Below are positions 35,024 through 44,737 of a DNA stretch of 64,000 nucleotides, piece by piece (position 1 is the stretch's first letter; each line of letters begins with the position of its first letter). The notes below the pieces were generated by a model. It had not been told where the DNA came from, ran no database searches, and saw nothing but the letters and a program-made list of their open reading frames with translations. The position numbers and the translations under genes are program-made. Source of the DNA: Trebonia sp963774945 (lineage in GTDB: Bacteria; Actinomycetota; Actinomycetes; Streptosporangiales; Streptosporangiaceae); NCBI GenBank assembly GCA_963774945.1, contig CAVZHA010000015.1:1-64000 (forward strand), in the 5' to 3' direction.

Positions 35024-36883
35024 TCAGCTCATTCTGGCGGTGTCTTGCCGGGCAGCATCGAGGGTGTCGAGCTCGCGGAGCACATCGGAGGCGAGCACGC
35101 CCGCGGTGCCCGGCCGGTCGTCGAGCAGTTTGCGCGCCCGCCGCAGCTTCGCCACCACGACCTGGAACATCTCTCGCAGTTGGGCGCCGGCGTCGTCCGT
35201 CCCGCGCAGCAGTTCCTCGTCAAAGCGCTGCTCCGCCTCGGCGATCAGTTGCACCGCGAACCGCGCGAGATCCGGGTTGACGGACCCGGCCGGCGCGAGG
35301 GTGACGTTGGCGGCGGCGACCAGCGCCTCGATAACGCGTTCGGTGTGATACCACGACGGCCCGCCGTACGGGCTGAACGGCGTGCCCGCGAATGCCTGCG
35401 TCGGCTCGTCCCACAGCCCCCGCCCGTACGGCGCTCCTATCCGGCGCAGCTCAAGGTGCGCCCAGATCTGGTCGGCCAAATCGAGGAAGCGGAGCCGGGT
35501 GACCTTGTCGTCCATCAGCTGAGCCACCCGAAGCAGCCGCTTGAGCACCAGCGAGGCGTAGCTGGAGACGGTCCACTGGAGCGCGGGGCCTTCGGCCACC
35601 TTCTCGCTGCCGTACAGCCGCAGCCGCATGCCCGGAACGTGTAGGGCGATCGCCGCGTCGCCGGTCGCCGGTCGCCGGGTGATCCGGCCGCGGTCGGCCA
35701 GCTCCTCGAGCAGGCGGGCGACCCGCTCGATGTCGACGTTCAGGGTGCGCTCGGTGGCGGCGCCCTCGATGACGATCGAGGTGAGCAGGAGCGAGTAGTA
35801 GTCGTTCTCGTCGCCGTCGGTGGTTATCCAAGGCAGGTCTTCCATCGGCCAGCGGCGACCGCCGCCGAACGTGGCGATCTTGGCCCAGAACTGCCGGGTG
35901 AGGTCCCATCGCAGTTGCAGGGCGGCGGCCAGTCGCTGCTGTTCCTCACTGAGCAGCCCGAGAATTCTGGTCCGCTCGCTGAACACGTCCTGGATACCGT
36001 CCAGGGCGACGACGGTGAAGTACATGTAGGGCCGGGCGGCGGCCGTCCCGACCGGCTGGTCACCGACGTCCTCGATCGAGTTGATCTCCGGCGCCCCGTC
36101 GACGACGCCCCAGGACCAGCCGCATTCGAACAGCCGCCCCGGGTTGTCCAGCTCATCGGCCACCTGGCCGAGCCCCAACGTCAGCTCCTTTTGGACGCTG
36201 GACCTGACCTGGGCCAGATCTGCGAGCAGGTCGCGCACGAGGTTCTCGGACGCGATATTGCCCTGATTGATCATCCGGCACAGCGTCTCGCCGGGCGGAT
36301 CGGTCGGCAGGAAGGTGTTGATCGTGAAGCTGCGCAGCAGGCCCACCATGGCGGCCGTGAGCCGCTTCGACGACAGCTTCTCCAGCTCGTCGACCTCCCG
36401 CCGCATCCGCTGGCTCTTGACGCTGCTCTCCCGGTAGACCTGCAGGAAGCCCAGCGTGGCGAGGCAGAGCGAGACGGACATCGAATAGGAGTCGACCACG
36501 TGCAGCTTGAGCTGCTCAGCCTTGGGCGTCTCCGCCTCGTCGATAACCTCGAAGTAGCTGCCGCCAGAGAAGTCCGGGGTCCCGTCGGCCATGTAGGTGG
36601 TCATGTACTCGCTGAGCGCCGCGATCAGCCGGCGCGGGATCTCCAGCGCGTCGCCCAGCGGGCGCAGGTGCTCGAGCACGTCATCCGCCGTCTGGTCGAC
36701 CCGGTCGACCTTCAGCGAGTCAACCGCGGTGGCCGGATACAGGATGGTCAGCAGCTGCTCGGCATCGCTAATCGAATTGCGCCCGCTTCGATGGCCGCCC
36801 CAGTTCCAGGCGCCGTCCCGGTAACAGTGGCTAACGGTCGCGCGCCAGATCTCAAGGATGTGGCGCCGTGTCTGGATGTCCAT
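35024..36883 (-). CDS. SCO2524-family-like protein
   Basis: A 619-residue, mainly helical protein of unknown function starting MDIQTRRHILEIWRATVSHC, followed by YRDGAWNWGGHRSGRNSISD. Other features are LFECGWSWGVVDGAPEI and FGGGRRWPMEDLPWITTDGD. The middle (~330-420) may hold a winged-helix-like unit. It matches my memory of the SCO2524 family found beside SCO2523. No catalytic motif is evident. ATG 36883 begins the conserved region. The following gene begins two bases after its stop. Confidence 0.75.
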   Translation of the reverse strand: MDIQTRRHILEIWRATVSHCYRDGAWNWGGHRSGRNSISDAEQLLTILYPATAVDSLKVDRVDQTADDVLEHLRPLGDALEIPRRLIAALSEYMTTYMADGTPDFSGGSYFEVIDEAETPKAEQLKLHVVDSYSMSVSLCLATLGFLQVYRESSVKSQRMRREVDELEKLSSKRLTAAMVGLLRSFTINTFLPTDPPGETLCRMINQGNIASENLVRDLLADLAQVRSSVQKELTLGLGQVADELDNPGRLFECGWSWGVVDGAPEINSIEDVGDQPVGTAAARPYMYFTVVALDGIQDVFSERTRILGLLSEEQQRLAAALQLRWDLTRQFWAKIATFGGGRRWPMEDLPWITTDGDENDYYSLLLTSIVIEGAATERTLNVDIERVARLLEELADRGRITRRPATGDAAIALHVPGMRLRLYGSEKVAEGPALQWTVSSYASLVLKRLLRVAQLMDDKVTRLRFLDLADQIWAHLELRRIGAPYGRGLWDEPTQAFAGTPFSPYGGPSWYHTERVIEALVAAANVTLAPAGSVNPDLARFAVQLIAEAEQRFDEELLRGTDDAGAQLREMFQVVVAKLRRARKLLDDRPGTAGVLASDVLRELDTLDAARQDTARMS

Positions 36884-36912
36884 GGCTCTCCGGCTTTAGC
36901 TTCCCGCCATTG

Positions 36913-37707
36913 TCACTGGTCGCTCGCGGCACCCGCGAAACCAGTGGCAACGATCATTCCTTCGTATCCGTCCCGTACCCGGTGGCTCGTTTCAAGCAGC
37001 TCCACGTTCGGCTCTCGGACGCCCAGCGCGGCAAGGTGGCCCTCGACGTCTTCTGGCTTGATCGGCAGGGCCGGGAAGTGGGTGTCATCGACCGGATAGC
37101 CGCTCGAGCCCGCCATGAAGGCAGCCGCGAATGGGGCGCCGGGTGTCAGCGCGCCGATGAAGGACGCGACCGCGGCGCGGAACTCGGCCGGATCCTCGGT
37201 GATGGACTCGGCGACGAAAAACATGGTGCCCAGGTTCCAGCGCGCCTTAGGCAGGTCGAACACGCTCACCTGCTCGATCCCCGCGTATCCTTCCTGGCTT
37301 GCGCAGGCGTCCCGCAGTCGCTCGCGCGGGTGCTTGATGTTTGCGTATCCCTGACCGTCGCGCATCTTCCGCCAGAAGCGGCCCCACTGCCATCGCGGGC
37401 TGTTGTCCGCTAGCTGATCTTGAAGCCAGAGGACATTGCTCTTGGCGAAGTCCGCCAGCAGGATTTGCTTCGTCCACGGGAGCATCAGCAGGGCCGGATA
37501 GAGGTTCGTACCTGCACCGACGTCGATGGCACGCCGAACGGGCGGACAGCCTCGGCGGGCAGCTGCAAAGAAATGACTTACACGGCGGATTATCTCCCGA
37601 TCTTCCGCCTGCAGTCTGCTATAGTTCCGATGCCAGTAGTCATGAGACGAAAACGTGTTCCATGATGCATCGGCGTTACGGAGAACTTCCCCTCCACCGT
37701 CTGCCAT
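36913..37707 (-). CDS. SCO2525-family-like SAM-dependent methyltransferase (NNMT/PNMT/TEMT type)
   Basis: A 264-residue class I methyltransferase. The SAM loop is AIDVGAGTNLYPALLML and the acidic loop region FAKSNVLWLQDQL. The later WNLGTMFFVAESITEDPAEF, followed by TPGAPFAAAFMAGSSGYP, resembles small-molecule N-methyltransferases related to nicotinamide and phenylethanolamine methyltransferases. I chose ATG 37707 because conserved sequence (VLRNADASWNTF) begins a few codons later; the frame is open to 37806. It is first in the order 2525-2524-2523-2522 and has a paralogue just upstream. Confidence 0.78.
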   Translation of the reverse strand: MADGGGEVLRNADASWNTFSSHDYWHRNYSRLQAEDREIIRRVSHFFAAARRGCPPVRRAIDVGAGTNLYPALLMLPWTKQILLADFAKSNVLWLQDQLADNSPRWQWGRFWRKMRDGQGYANIKHPRERLRDACASQEGYAGIEQVSVFDLPKARWNLGTMFFVAESITEDPAEFRAAVASFIGALTPGAPFAAAFMAGSSGYPVDDTHFPALPIKPEDVEGHLAALGVREPNVELLETSHRVRDGYEGMIVATGFAGAASDQ

Positions 37708-37802
37708 GGGAATACACGCTACTGCATGAACCGCGATCGCCATGCCATAACGACTCGGACGCACGGACGAGTGCCTTATGTGCGCCATCGTGGATCTTTG
37801 CA

Positions 37803-38572
37803 TCATCGTAACCCTATTGTGAATCCGGTGACGAGCAGCATCGCGTCATACCCGGGCCTGAGCCTACGTACGGAGTTGTCGGTTCGCAGGACGCTGGTGC
37901 CGGTGACCGGGAGCCCGGCCAGCAGTGCGTCTAGGGACCGCTGGGTGATGTTCACTGAGGGATACCGGCGACCGTTGACGTCGTAGCCAGTTGAACCTTC
38001 CATGAACGCCATCAGGAACGGCGACCCGGGCCGCAGCGAGCCAAGAAATGCACGCACCGCGGCCTCGAACTCCGCCTCGTCGGTGGTCATGCCGTCCGCG
38101 ACGAAGAACATGCTGCCCAGGTCCCAGGTGCGCGCGGGCAGGTCGAAGATGCTGACCGCGCGGACCTCGTGCCCGACCGCGAGCAGGCGCCGCGGATCGC
38201 TCGATTCCCCGGTAACAGGGCAGGCCCGCGACCAGGTCCCAGAAGGGTTGCCAGTGCCATTCGCCCGGTCCGTCGGCCAGATTCTGGCTGAGCCAGTCGA
38301 TATTAGGCGACGCGTACTCCGTGAAGACGATGCGCTCGGCCCAGGGAAGCATCAGCAGCGCCGGATAGAGATTCGTGCCGGCCCCGACGTCGACGGCCTG
38401 CCTGGTACGCGCGGGTTCCCCGCAGGCCCCGATCAGGAACTTAGCTGGCGCACTGAATGATTTCCGCGTCCTCAGGGAGAACCGAGGCGTAGTTGTTCCT
38501 CCAGTACTCTCCAGCGTCAAAATTTGACCATGGTACCGCGCCGTTCCGTATGCTGGGCTCATGATCCGACAT
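37803..38572 (-). CDS. Second SCO2525-like methyltransferase, frameshifted
   Basis: Paralogue of the preceding methyltransferase: AVDVGAGTNLYPALLMLPW is nearly identical, and MFFVADGMTTDEAEFEAAVR mirrors MFFVAESITEDPAEF. From ATG 38572 it reads MSDHEPSIRNGAVPWSNFDA then YWRNNYASVLPEDAEIIQ. The frame shifts at about 38455 and again at about 38200 before a normal end at 37803. The conserved words across the breaks suggest an intact or recently intact gene. It is divergent from the WD40-GTPase-TIR gene 146 bases away. Confidence 0.7.
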
Positions 38573-38718
38573 AACAATTAGACTACAGCGCGGAAAAGAT
38601 CATGGGTATCCCCGGGATATGCCGAGCGGAAGAGCCTAGACGGTTAATAAGTGCTGGTGAGCTGATCGGTAATAGAGCCGCACGTGATGCGTTTATCTCA
38701 TGGCCGGGAGTGGTTGCA

Positions 38719-41700
38719 GTGCCTCAAGAGTCCGATGGTCCTGCCGGAGCGTCGCCTCGTCCGCCCGATGAATACCGACCGTGGACCCGGCGGCAGGTTC
38801 GGACTGCTGATTCGTGGCCGACCCGCGGGGACCAGCCGATCAGCGTGGCCCTGTCCCCCGCAGGCGACCGGTTGGCGCTCTCGGTCGGCGAGCGGATTAG
38901 GATCCTCGGCACCGGCGACGCCACCCGCGCGGCCCAGCAGCTCAAGCAGGCCTGCGCGCCGGCGCCCGGACTGGCCTGGTCGCCGGGCGGTGACAAGCTG
39001 GCCTTCCGTGACGAGCACGGGCAGGGGCGGGTGATCGACCTGTCCGGGACATGTCTCCGCCCAGGAGACGGAGCGCCGGATGCTGGCTCTCGGGCCGGCC
39101 AGCGCGATGGCCTTCATCCCCGGCGGCGGCCGGCTGGCGGTGCTGACCGCGTCATCGCCGGGCGGATGACATTGACGGTGTCCGGGCCGAACCGGGAGGT
39201 GCTGTGGGACCAGATCCTGACCAGGGAACGGATGTCCAACGCCCACCCGGAAGGTGTCAACCTGGCGCTGTCGCCCGGCGGGCACCTGCTCGCCTGCACC
39301 ACCGGGACGTCGGCGGTCTCGGTCTTCGACACCGCGACCGGACGGCAGGTGCGGCAATTCGACGATCACTCACAGACCGTCACCGGCCTTAGCTGGATCG
39401 ACGATGAATGGCTCGTCTCCGCCTCGATGGACGCGACGCTGCGGGTCTGGCGCCCGGACGACCCGGTCGTCCGCCACCGTCGTGGAGACCATCGCGGCAG
39501 CGGGACTGGTCTTCGTGCGCGAGCGGCGCACCGCGCTGATCTGGTCGGCCCGGGGCGAACTGCTGGCCTGGTCGCTGGCGGAGACCCCGACCCAGCTGTG
39601 GGACCGGAGCCGCCGTCTCGAAACGTCGCCGCGTACTTCACCCGGCCAGCCGTGAGCGCCGTGACCGGACTGCTGGCCCTGGTCGACGCCGGATCGACGG
39701 AACTGCAGCTGGTCAGCGGCTGGGACCGAGTTGATCAGCGCCCCGCCCGACCACCACCACCTACGCAACGCCAAGGTCCTGCTGCTCGGCGACTCGGGGG
39801 TCGGCAAGTCGGGCCTGGCCATGGTCCTGGCGGGAGAGGAGTTCGAGCCCACCGAGTCGACTCACGGGCGGCGGATCTGGCGGCTCCAGACTCAGACGTC
39901 CGACCCGGCCGCCGACGAGCAAGAGCCCTCCGACGACAGCCGCGAGGTCATGCTCTGGGACCTGGCCGGCCAGCCCGGTTACCGGATCGTTCATCAGCTG
40001 CACCTCGAGGGCGCGGCGGTGGCGCTCATCCTGTTCGACGCGAAAAGCGAGACCACGCCGCTGGCCGGAGTGCGGCATTGGGCGCGGGCGGTACGGCACG
40101 CCTATCCGGCGGCGGACGGCGGGCTGCCCACCTTCCTGGTCGCGGCCCGGGCCGATCGGGGCGGCATCAACGTCTCCGACCAGAGAATCCAGAAGTTGAT
40201 GACGGACTTCGGGCTCGCTGCGTACGTCAAGACCAGCGCGAAGGAGGGGACGCACACCGACCTGCTCCGATCCGGCTGCTGGCGGCGATCGACTGGTCAC
40301 GGATTGCAGAGGTCACCTCGACCACCGTCTTCGCCGCAGTGAAGAAATTCGTCATGGAGCAGCGGACCCAGCATCCTGCTGACCCCGATCAAGGATCTGT
40401 GCCGGCTATTCCAGGCGGAGGTGCCGAGCGGGGTGCAGTTGCTGACCGGGCCGGAGCCCGCCCGAGCCGGCCGACGCTGACCCGCCGGGGACCTCGCCCG
40501 CCGGGCTGACCTCGGTCTTCGAGGGGTGCATCGCCCGCCTCGAGTCCGCCGGGCTGGTGAAGCGGCTGAAGTTCGGCGACTACGTGCTGCTGCAGCCCGA
40601 ATTGCTCGACGCCTACGCCGGCGCGATGGTGAACGCCGCCAGGGACGAGCCGGACGGGCTTGGCAGCATCCTGGAGACCACGGTGGTGAACGTCGACTTC
40701 CCGGTCCCGGCCGCGGAACGGGTGCGCTGACCGAACTGCAGGAGCGCCTGCTCGTGCTCGCCACCCTGGAGGAGCTTCTCGCTGCACGAACTGGTGCTCC
40801 GCGAGCCGACTGAGGACGGCGTTCAGCTGGTCTTCCCCTCAGCCTACCGGCGCGACCTGCCGACGTCCGAGATACCCAAGGGAGACGGGGTCGTCTTCCG
40901 GTTCGCGGGGCCGATAGAAAACATCTACGCGACGCTTGATCGTCCGGCTGACGCGAAGCGAGCGGTTCACCAGAGCGAACACCTGGCAGTCGGCCGCCGG
41001 TTCGCGGCCGAGGAAGGGACGTGCATCGTCGCCCTGAAATTCGAGGTCGAGGGCGAGGCCGAACTGCTGATCGGGTACGACCGGGTACCCGACGACACCC
41101 GGAAGCAGTTCGAGCGCTTCGTGCACACGCACCTCGAGCGCTGGGCCGACGCCAGGAACCATCACCAGGGAACGCCAGTACAGCTGCCCGGACTGCGGCT
41201 TGGCGTTTACCGCGGAGATGGTCCGTGAGGTTCGTCGCCGTGGCCGGCTGAGCATCCTCTGCCCGGTCTGCGAGCGAGAGAGTCTCGTTGTCGGGACGAT
41301 TACGAGGCGAACGGCACCGATCAGTCCACCGCGCAGATGAACGCGTCAGCGGACGCCGGCCGGGAGATCGAGGCCGCCACCGCCGTGCTGCGGGGGAAAA
41401 CCGCCGTGCTGCGCGGGAAGGAGGATGTTGCCGAGCACGACGTCTTCCTGTCCTACAACTGGCGGGACAAGGACGCCGTCCGCTCGATAGCCCAGCGGCT
41501 CCGCAGCCGCGGCCTGCGGCCGTGGATGGACGAGCGCCAGCTTCGTCCGGGACAGCCATGGCAACCAGAGCTAGAGGAAATAATCGCGCGCGTCCCGGCG
41601 GCGGCAGTGGTCTTCGGCGCGCAGCGCGGTCCCTGGCAGGCGAGGGAGATCTACGCGTTCATCCAGCAGTCCGTCAGCCGGGGCTGCGTCATCGTGCCGG

Positions 41701-41837
41701 TGCTGCTGCCCGACGCTGACACGGCCGACCTACCGGTTTTCCTGCAGGGGCTGACCTGGGTCAACCTCGCCGTGCCGGAGCCGGATCCGATCGACCAGCT
41801 GGTCTGGGGCGTCACCGGTCAGCGGCTGAAGGGGTAG
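38719..41837 (+). CDS. WD40 - Ras-like GTPase - zinc ribbon - TIR protein, multiply frameshifted
   Basis: One ~1,040-residue product spread over frames. At 38800-39710 there are WD40 blades (PISVALSPAGDRLALSVGER, FDTATGRQVRQFDDHSQTVT, LVSASMDATLRVWRPDD). At 39740-40290 is a Roc-like GTPase (G1 GDSGVGKSGL, G3 LWDLAGQPGYRI, G5 VKTSAKEG; NKxD replaced by RADR). At 40290-41170 is a helical/wHTH region (CIARLESAGLVKRLKFGDYV). A C-x2-C-x24-C-x2-C ribbon lies at 41183-41273, and a TIR domain at 41430-41837 (HDVFLSYNWRDKDAVRSIAQ; catalytic-Glu segment GPWQAREIY). About ten frameshifts occur, several in compensating pairs. GTG 38719 follows GGGAG. Likely an NAD-cleaving effector with sensor and switch domains. 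Confidence 0.75.
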
Positions 41838-41888
41838 TCACCCCGCCTCCTTGCCCTTGCCCCTGGGGCCAGCCGCATCATCGTTGTC

Positions 41889-42506
41889 ATGACGATCCAA
41901 GCGGTTGTATTCGATATTGGCGGCGTGCTCGAGATCACCCCGGACCTCGGCTGGGGGCCCGCCTGGGAGTCCAGGCTCGGCCTGGCCCCGGGTGAGCTCG
42001 GCGAGCGGATGGCCGATGCCTGGCGCGGCGGCGAGATCGGCACCGTCAGCGAAGCGGAGGTGCACCAGGCCGCGCGGGACCGGCTTGGCCTCGATGAGGG
42101 GCAGCTGACGGAGTTCATGGCCGACCTGTGGCGGGACTACCTCGGGACCGCCAACACGGAGCTGATCGACTACGCCCGCCGGCTGCGCCCGCGCTACCGG
42201 ACCGGGATCCTGAGCAACAGCTTCGTCGGCGCCCGGGAGCGCGAGCAGCAGGCCTACGGCTTCGAGGACCTGGTCGACGAGCTCGTCTACTCCCACGAGT
42301 GCGGGCTGAGCAAGCCCGACCCTCGCAGCTACGCCCTCGTCTGCGCGCGCCTGGACGTCGAGCCGGGCCGGGTGGTGTTCATCGACGACAACGAGAAGAA
42401 CGTCGAGGGAGCCCACCGGGCCGGCCTGCAGGCGGTGCTGTACCGGGATAACACCCAGGCCATCACCGACATCGAGAAGCTCCTGGGCAGAAATTCAACT
42501 TCATGA
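41889..42506 (+). CDS. HAD-family hydrolase
   Basis: A 205-residue phosphatase-type protein: motif I VVFDIGGVLEI, where the usual DxD second Asp is replaced by Gly, as in epoxide-hydrolase-N-like members; motif II GILSNSF; motif III SKPDPRSY; motif IV VVFIDDNEKNVEGA. This subgroup often lacks phosphatase activity or acts on sugar phosphates. ATG 41889 starts at the fold. It follows the TIR gene by 51 bases on the same strand; a link is possible but unsupported. Confidence 0.85.
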   Translation: MTIQAVVFDIGGVLEITPDLGWGPAWESRLGLAPGELGERMADAWRGGEIGTVSEAEVHQAARDRLGLDEGQLTEFMADLWRDYLGTANTELIDYARRLRPRYRTGILSNSFVGAREREQQAYGFEDLVDELVYSHECGLSKPDPRSYALVCARLDVEPGRVVFIDDNEKNVEGAHRAGLQAVLYRDNTQAITDIEKLLGRNSTS

Positions 42507-42510
42507 TCAT

Positions 42511-42536
42511 CCCGAACGGACCGTTGGCTCCGCCGA
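42511..42536 (+). repeat. Dispersed GAACGGACCGTT repeat, copy 2
   Basis: CCCGAACGGACCGTTGGCTC and the following bases match the copy at 5685-5709 except for one inserted G. It directly follows the HAD gene stop. Confidence 0.5.
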
Positions 42537-42585
42537 CACGGCTCAACATTTTGCTGTTATCCGGATGCGTGACGGGGCGCTCCAT

Positions 42586-42651
42586 GATCACGAAGGATTA
42601 GTGCACTTATACGATAATTTTCCTTCGCCAGGATAAAAGGCTTCGTGATCA
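42586..42651. promoter_or_regulatory. Nested alternative hairpins upstream of the lipoprotein genes
   Basis: TGATCACGAAG (42586-42596) is exactly complementary to CTTCGTGATCA (42641-42651). The overlapping CGAAGGA (42591-42597) can instead pair with TCCTTCG (42621-42627). The two stems are mutually exclusive. An AT-rich core with TATACGATAAT lies between. It could be a regulatory switch, a protein-binding site or the remains of a small element. Confidence 0.4.
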
Positions 42652-42781
42652 CGGAGTCGGGCATCGACTCGCGTGGTGACGGAAGTGACCTGAGTGCTCC
42701 GGCATCGTCCGCCGGTTAGCGGGTATGGCCGGTTTCAGTTGGTACGGAGGCGGATGGTGGGGCTGACGAGAAAGAGCGATT

Positions 42782-43300
42782 ATGAGGATGCCTATCGCCG
42801 GGGCAGCGGGCGCGGTGGCCATCGTCGCGGCGGCCGTGACCGCGTGCGGAACGTCGGCCACGACCGTGGTTCGCGCACCGGAGCCTAAGCCGACCGCTTC
42901 CAAGACCGCGATCGCGAAGCCCGCCCCGGCCGCGGTCAAGACCGTGAAACCCAGGCCGACCGTGACCAAGACCGTCACCCGGGCACCGACGCCGCCGGCC
43001 GGCACGCCAGCGCCCGCGCCGGCGTCGTCCGCGCCGTCGGCCGCGCCGGCCGCGCCGGCCGCGGGCTACCTCGGGGACATCTTCGGCGGCGGGACCGGGA
43101 ACCCGTGCAACTTTGCCAGCGGCTACCAGTACGGCGACTGCAACCCCACCGGCGAGACCGAGCAGCAGTACATCGACAACCCCGGCGGCGCCGCGCCCGG
43201 CACGTCCACCAACGCCCAGGGCTGCTACTACGTGAAGATGGGCGAGGGCTACTGCCCCTCCACCGGCCAGTACGTTCCCATGCAGGACCCGAACGGGTGA
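42782..43300 (+). CDS. Putative lipoprotein with Pro/Ala/Thr-rich linker
   Basis: A 172-residue protein with signal sequence and lipobox MPIAGAAGAVAIVAAAVTAC (cleavage before Cys 22), a long Pro/Ala/Thr/Lys linker (PTVTKTVTRAPTPPAG) and a small C-terminal domain with several Cys (GNPCNFASGYQYGDCNPTGE, NAQGCYYVKMGEGYCP). It should be anchored to the outer face of the membrane. It pairs with a paralogous lipoprotein 18 bases downstream. Function unknown. Confidence 0.7.
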   Translation: MRMPIAGAAGAVAIVAAAVTACGTSATTVVRAPEPKPTASKTAIAKPAPAAVKTVKPRPTVTKTVTRAPTPPAGTPAPAPASSAPSAAPAAPAAGYLGDIFGGGTGNPCNFASGYQYGDCNPTGETEQQYIDNPGGAAPGTSTNAQGCYYVKMGEGYCPSTGQYVPMQDPNG

Positions 43301-43318
43301 GCGGGGAGAGAGTCTGCC

Positions 43319-44152
43319 ATGAACAAGCCAATCGCAGGCGCGGCCAGCGCCGCCGTCATCACGGTCATCGCCGCAGGCGGGTGCAGCGGCGGCACGGTCA
43401 CGGTCAAGGATGTCCCGGCCGAGGCGACAACGCCCGTCACCCATGCGGTCACGCCGGCCCCGGCCGGCGTTAGGACCTCGGCGGTCACCCCGGCGCCGAC
43501 CGTCACCCGGACCGTGCAGGCCCCGGCCGCGCCTGGTCCGGCCGCGTCGGGCGGCGCCTCCCAGTACTGCGGCTCCCCGGCCGACCGGGGCGGGATCTCC
43601 GTCAACGCGGTCACCAGCTGCCCGTTCGCGCAGAACGTGGAGTCGGCCTGGGAGTCCTCCGGCGACGCCAGCTCCGTCACCGCCTCCAGCCCGGCCACCG
43701 GACTGACCTACACGATGTCGTGCACCGCCAGCGGGACCGGCTACGAGGTGTGCACCGGGGGCAACAACGCCTATGTGGAATTCCCGGTCACGTCGGCCCC
43801 CGCGCCGTCGTCGGGGCAATTCGACGATCCGTGCACGCAGTGCGCCGTCAGCACGCTGTCGGAGTCGATCGCGACCGAGCAGCAGTCAGCGCTGGAGGCG
43901 GCGCCGACCTACGACTACGATTCGCCCGACAACGCCTCGGTCAGCGTCGCGCTCAGCGCGCTGGGCGACAACACCTACTCCGCCACCGCGACCGACTCCG
44001 ACGGCGACATCGGCTCGGGCGACACGATCACGGTGAGCCCCGACGGCAATTCGTGGTCCGATACGGGCATGAACTGGAGCGGTCCCGACATCTACGTCGA
44101 CGGCGGCTCCACCGACTACTGGACCACCCCGGCCGTGATCGACTACAGCTAA
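43319..44152 (+). CDS. Putative lipoprotein, paralogous N-terminus
   Basis: A 277-residue protein starting MNKPIAGAASAAVITVIAAG, then GC, a lipobox similar to that of the upstream gene. A Val/Thr/Pro-rich linker follows, then a Ser/Thr/Gly/Asp-rich extracellular domain with paired Cys (VCTGG, DPCTQCAVST). GGGGAG lies eight bases before ATG 43319. Its stop overlaps the stop of the convergent DUF2218 gene. No known fold is recognised. Confidence 0.7.
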   Translation: MNKPIAGAASAAVITVIAAGGCSGGTVTVKDVPAEATTPVTHAVTPAPAGVRTSAVTPAPTVTRTVQAPAAPGPAASGGASQYCGSPADRGGISVNAVTSCPFAQNVESAWESSGDASSVTASSPATGLTYTMSCTASGTGYEVCTGGNNAYVEFPVTSAPAPSSGQFDDPCTQCAVSTLSESIATEQQSALEAAPTYDYDSPDNASVSVALSALGDNTYSATATDSDGDIGSGDTITVSPDGNSWSDTGMNWSGPDIYVDGGSTDYWTTPAVIDYS

Positions 44153-44574
44153 GGCGCGCCGGAGCCCTTCACGTCCGGCTGGGCCGCAGGTGAATTGTCG
44201 GTGGCCGCCTCGGTCCAGGTGACGGTGAGCTGGTCACGGCGGCCGATGCGCTGCAGCCGGGCGGAGACGCCGTCCTCGATCTGGCGCAGGCGCCGCGGGT
44301 CTTCGGCTGCCGCGTGCAGGGTCAGCGCGCCGGCGGTGGCGCGCAGGGTGCAGCGCCCCCAGCCGAAGTCGATGATCCCCTCGGCGCCGGCCGAGCTCAC
44401 GGTCGCGGTCGGCTGCGCGCGGTCGGTTCCATGGCCGGCGCCGTGATCTTGACCTTGACCGTGGCCGGGCCCGCGGTGGCGGGTGAGGCGGCTCATCAGG
44501 CGGCCGTGACTGCACAGCTGGGCCAGGTAGCGGGCGGCGCGGCTGGTCGGGACGTGGGCGTAGGAGGCGGGCAT
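44149..44574 (-). CDS. DUF2218 domain protein
   Basis: A 141-residue protein. MPASYAHVPTSRAARYLAQL, a His-rich linker (HRGPGHGQGQDHGAGHGTDR), then GIIDFGWGRCTLRATAGALT and a final IGRRDQLTVTWTEA are the hallmarks of DUF2218, a small fold found in actinobacteria and proteobacteria and often seen near siderophore-interacting proteins. The His-rich insert suggests metal binding. It is divergent from a TetR gene that probably controls it. Confidence 0.75.
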   Translation of the reverse strand: MPASYAHVPTSRAARYLAQLCSHGRLMSRLTRHRGPGHGQGQDHGAGHGTDRAQPTATVSSAGAEGIIDFGWGRCTLRATAGALTLHAAAEDPRRLRQIEDGVSARLQRIGRRDQLTVTWTEAATDNSPAAQPDVKGSGAP

Positions 44575-44737
44575 GAGGGTGACTGTCCTTCCTGACGGGT
44601 GTTCAAGGTCGGGTGACGGCGGCGGGACGGCTGGTCTACGGGTGGACGTGCCGCTGGTCGTCTGGAGGCGGCTGGACGGGCTCCTGGTCGTCTCGGGCGG
44701 CTGGGATGGGATCTTCAGTTTTACGAGACAATATGTC

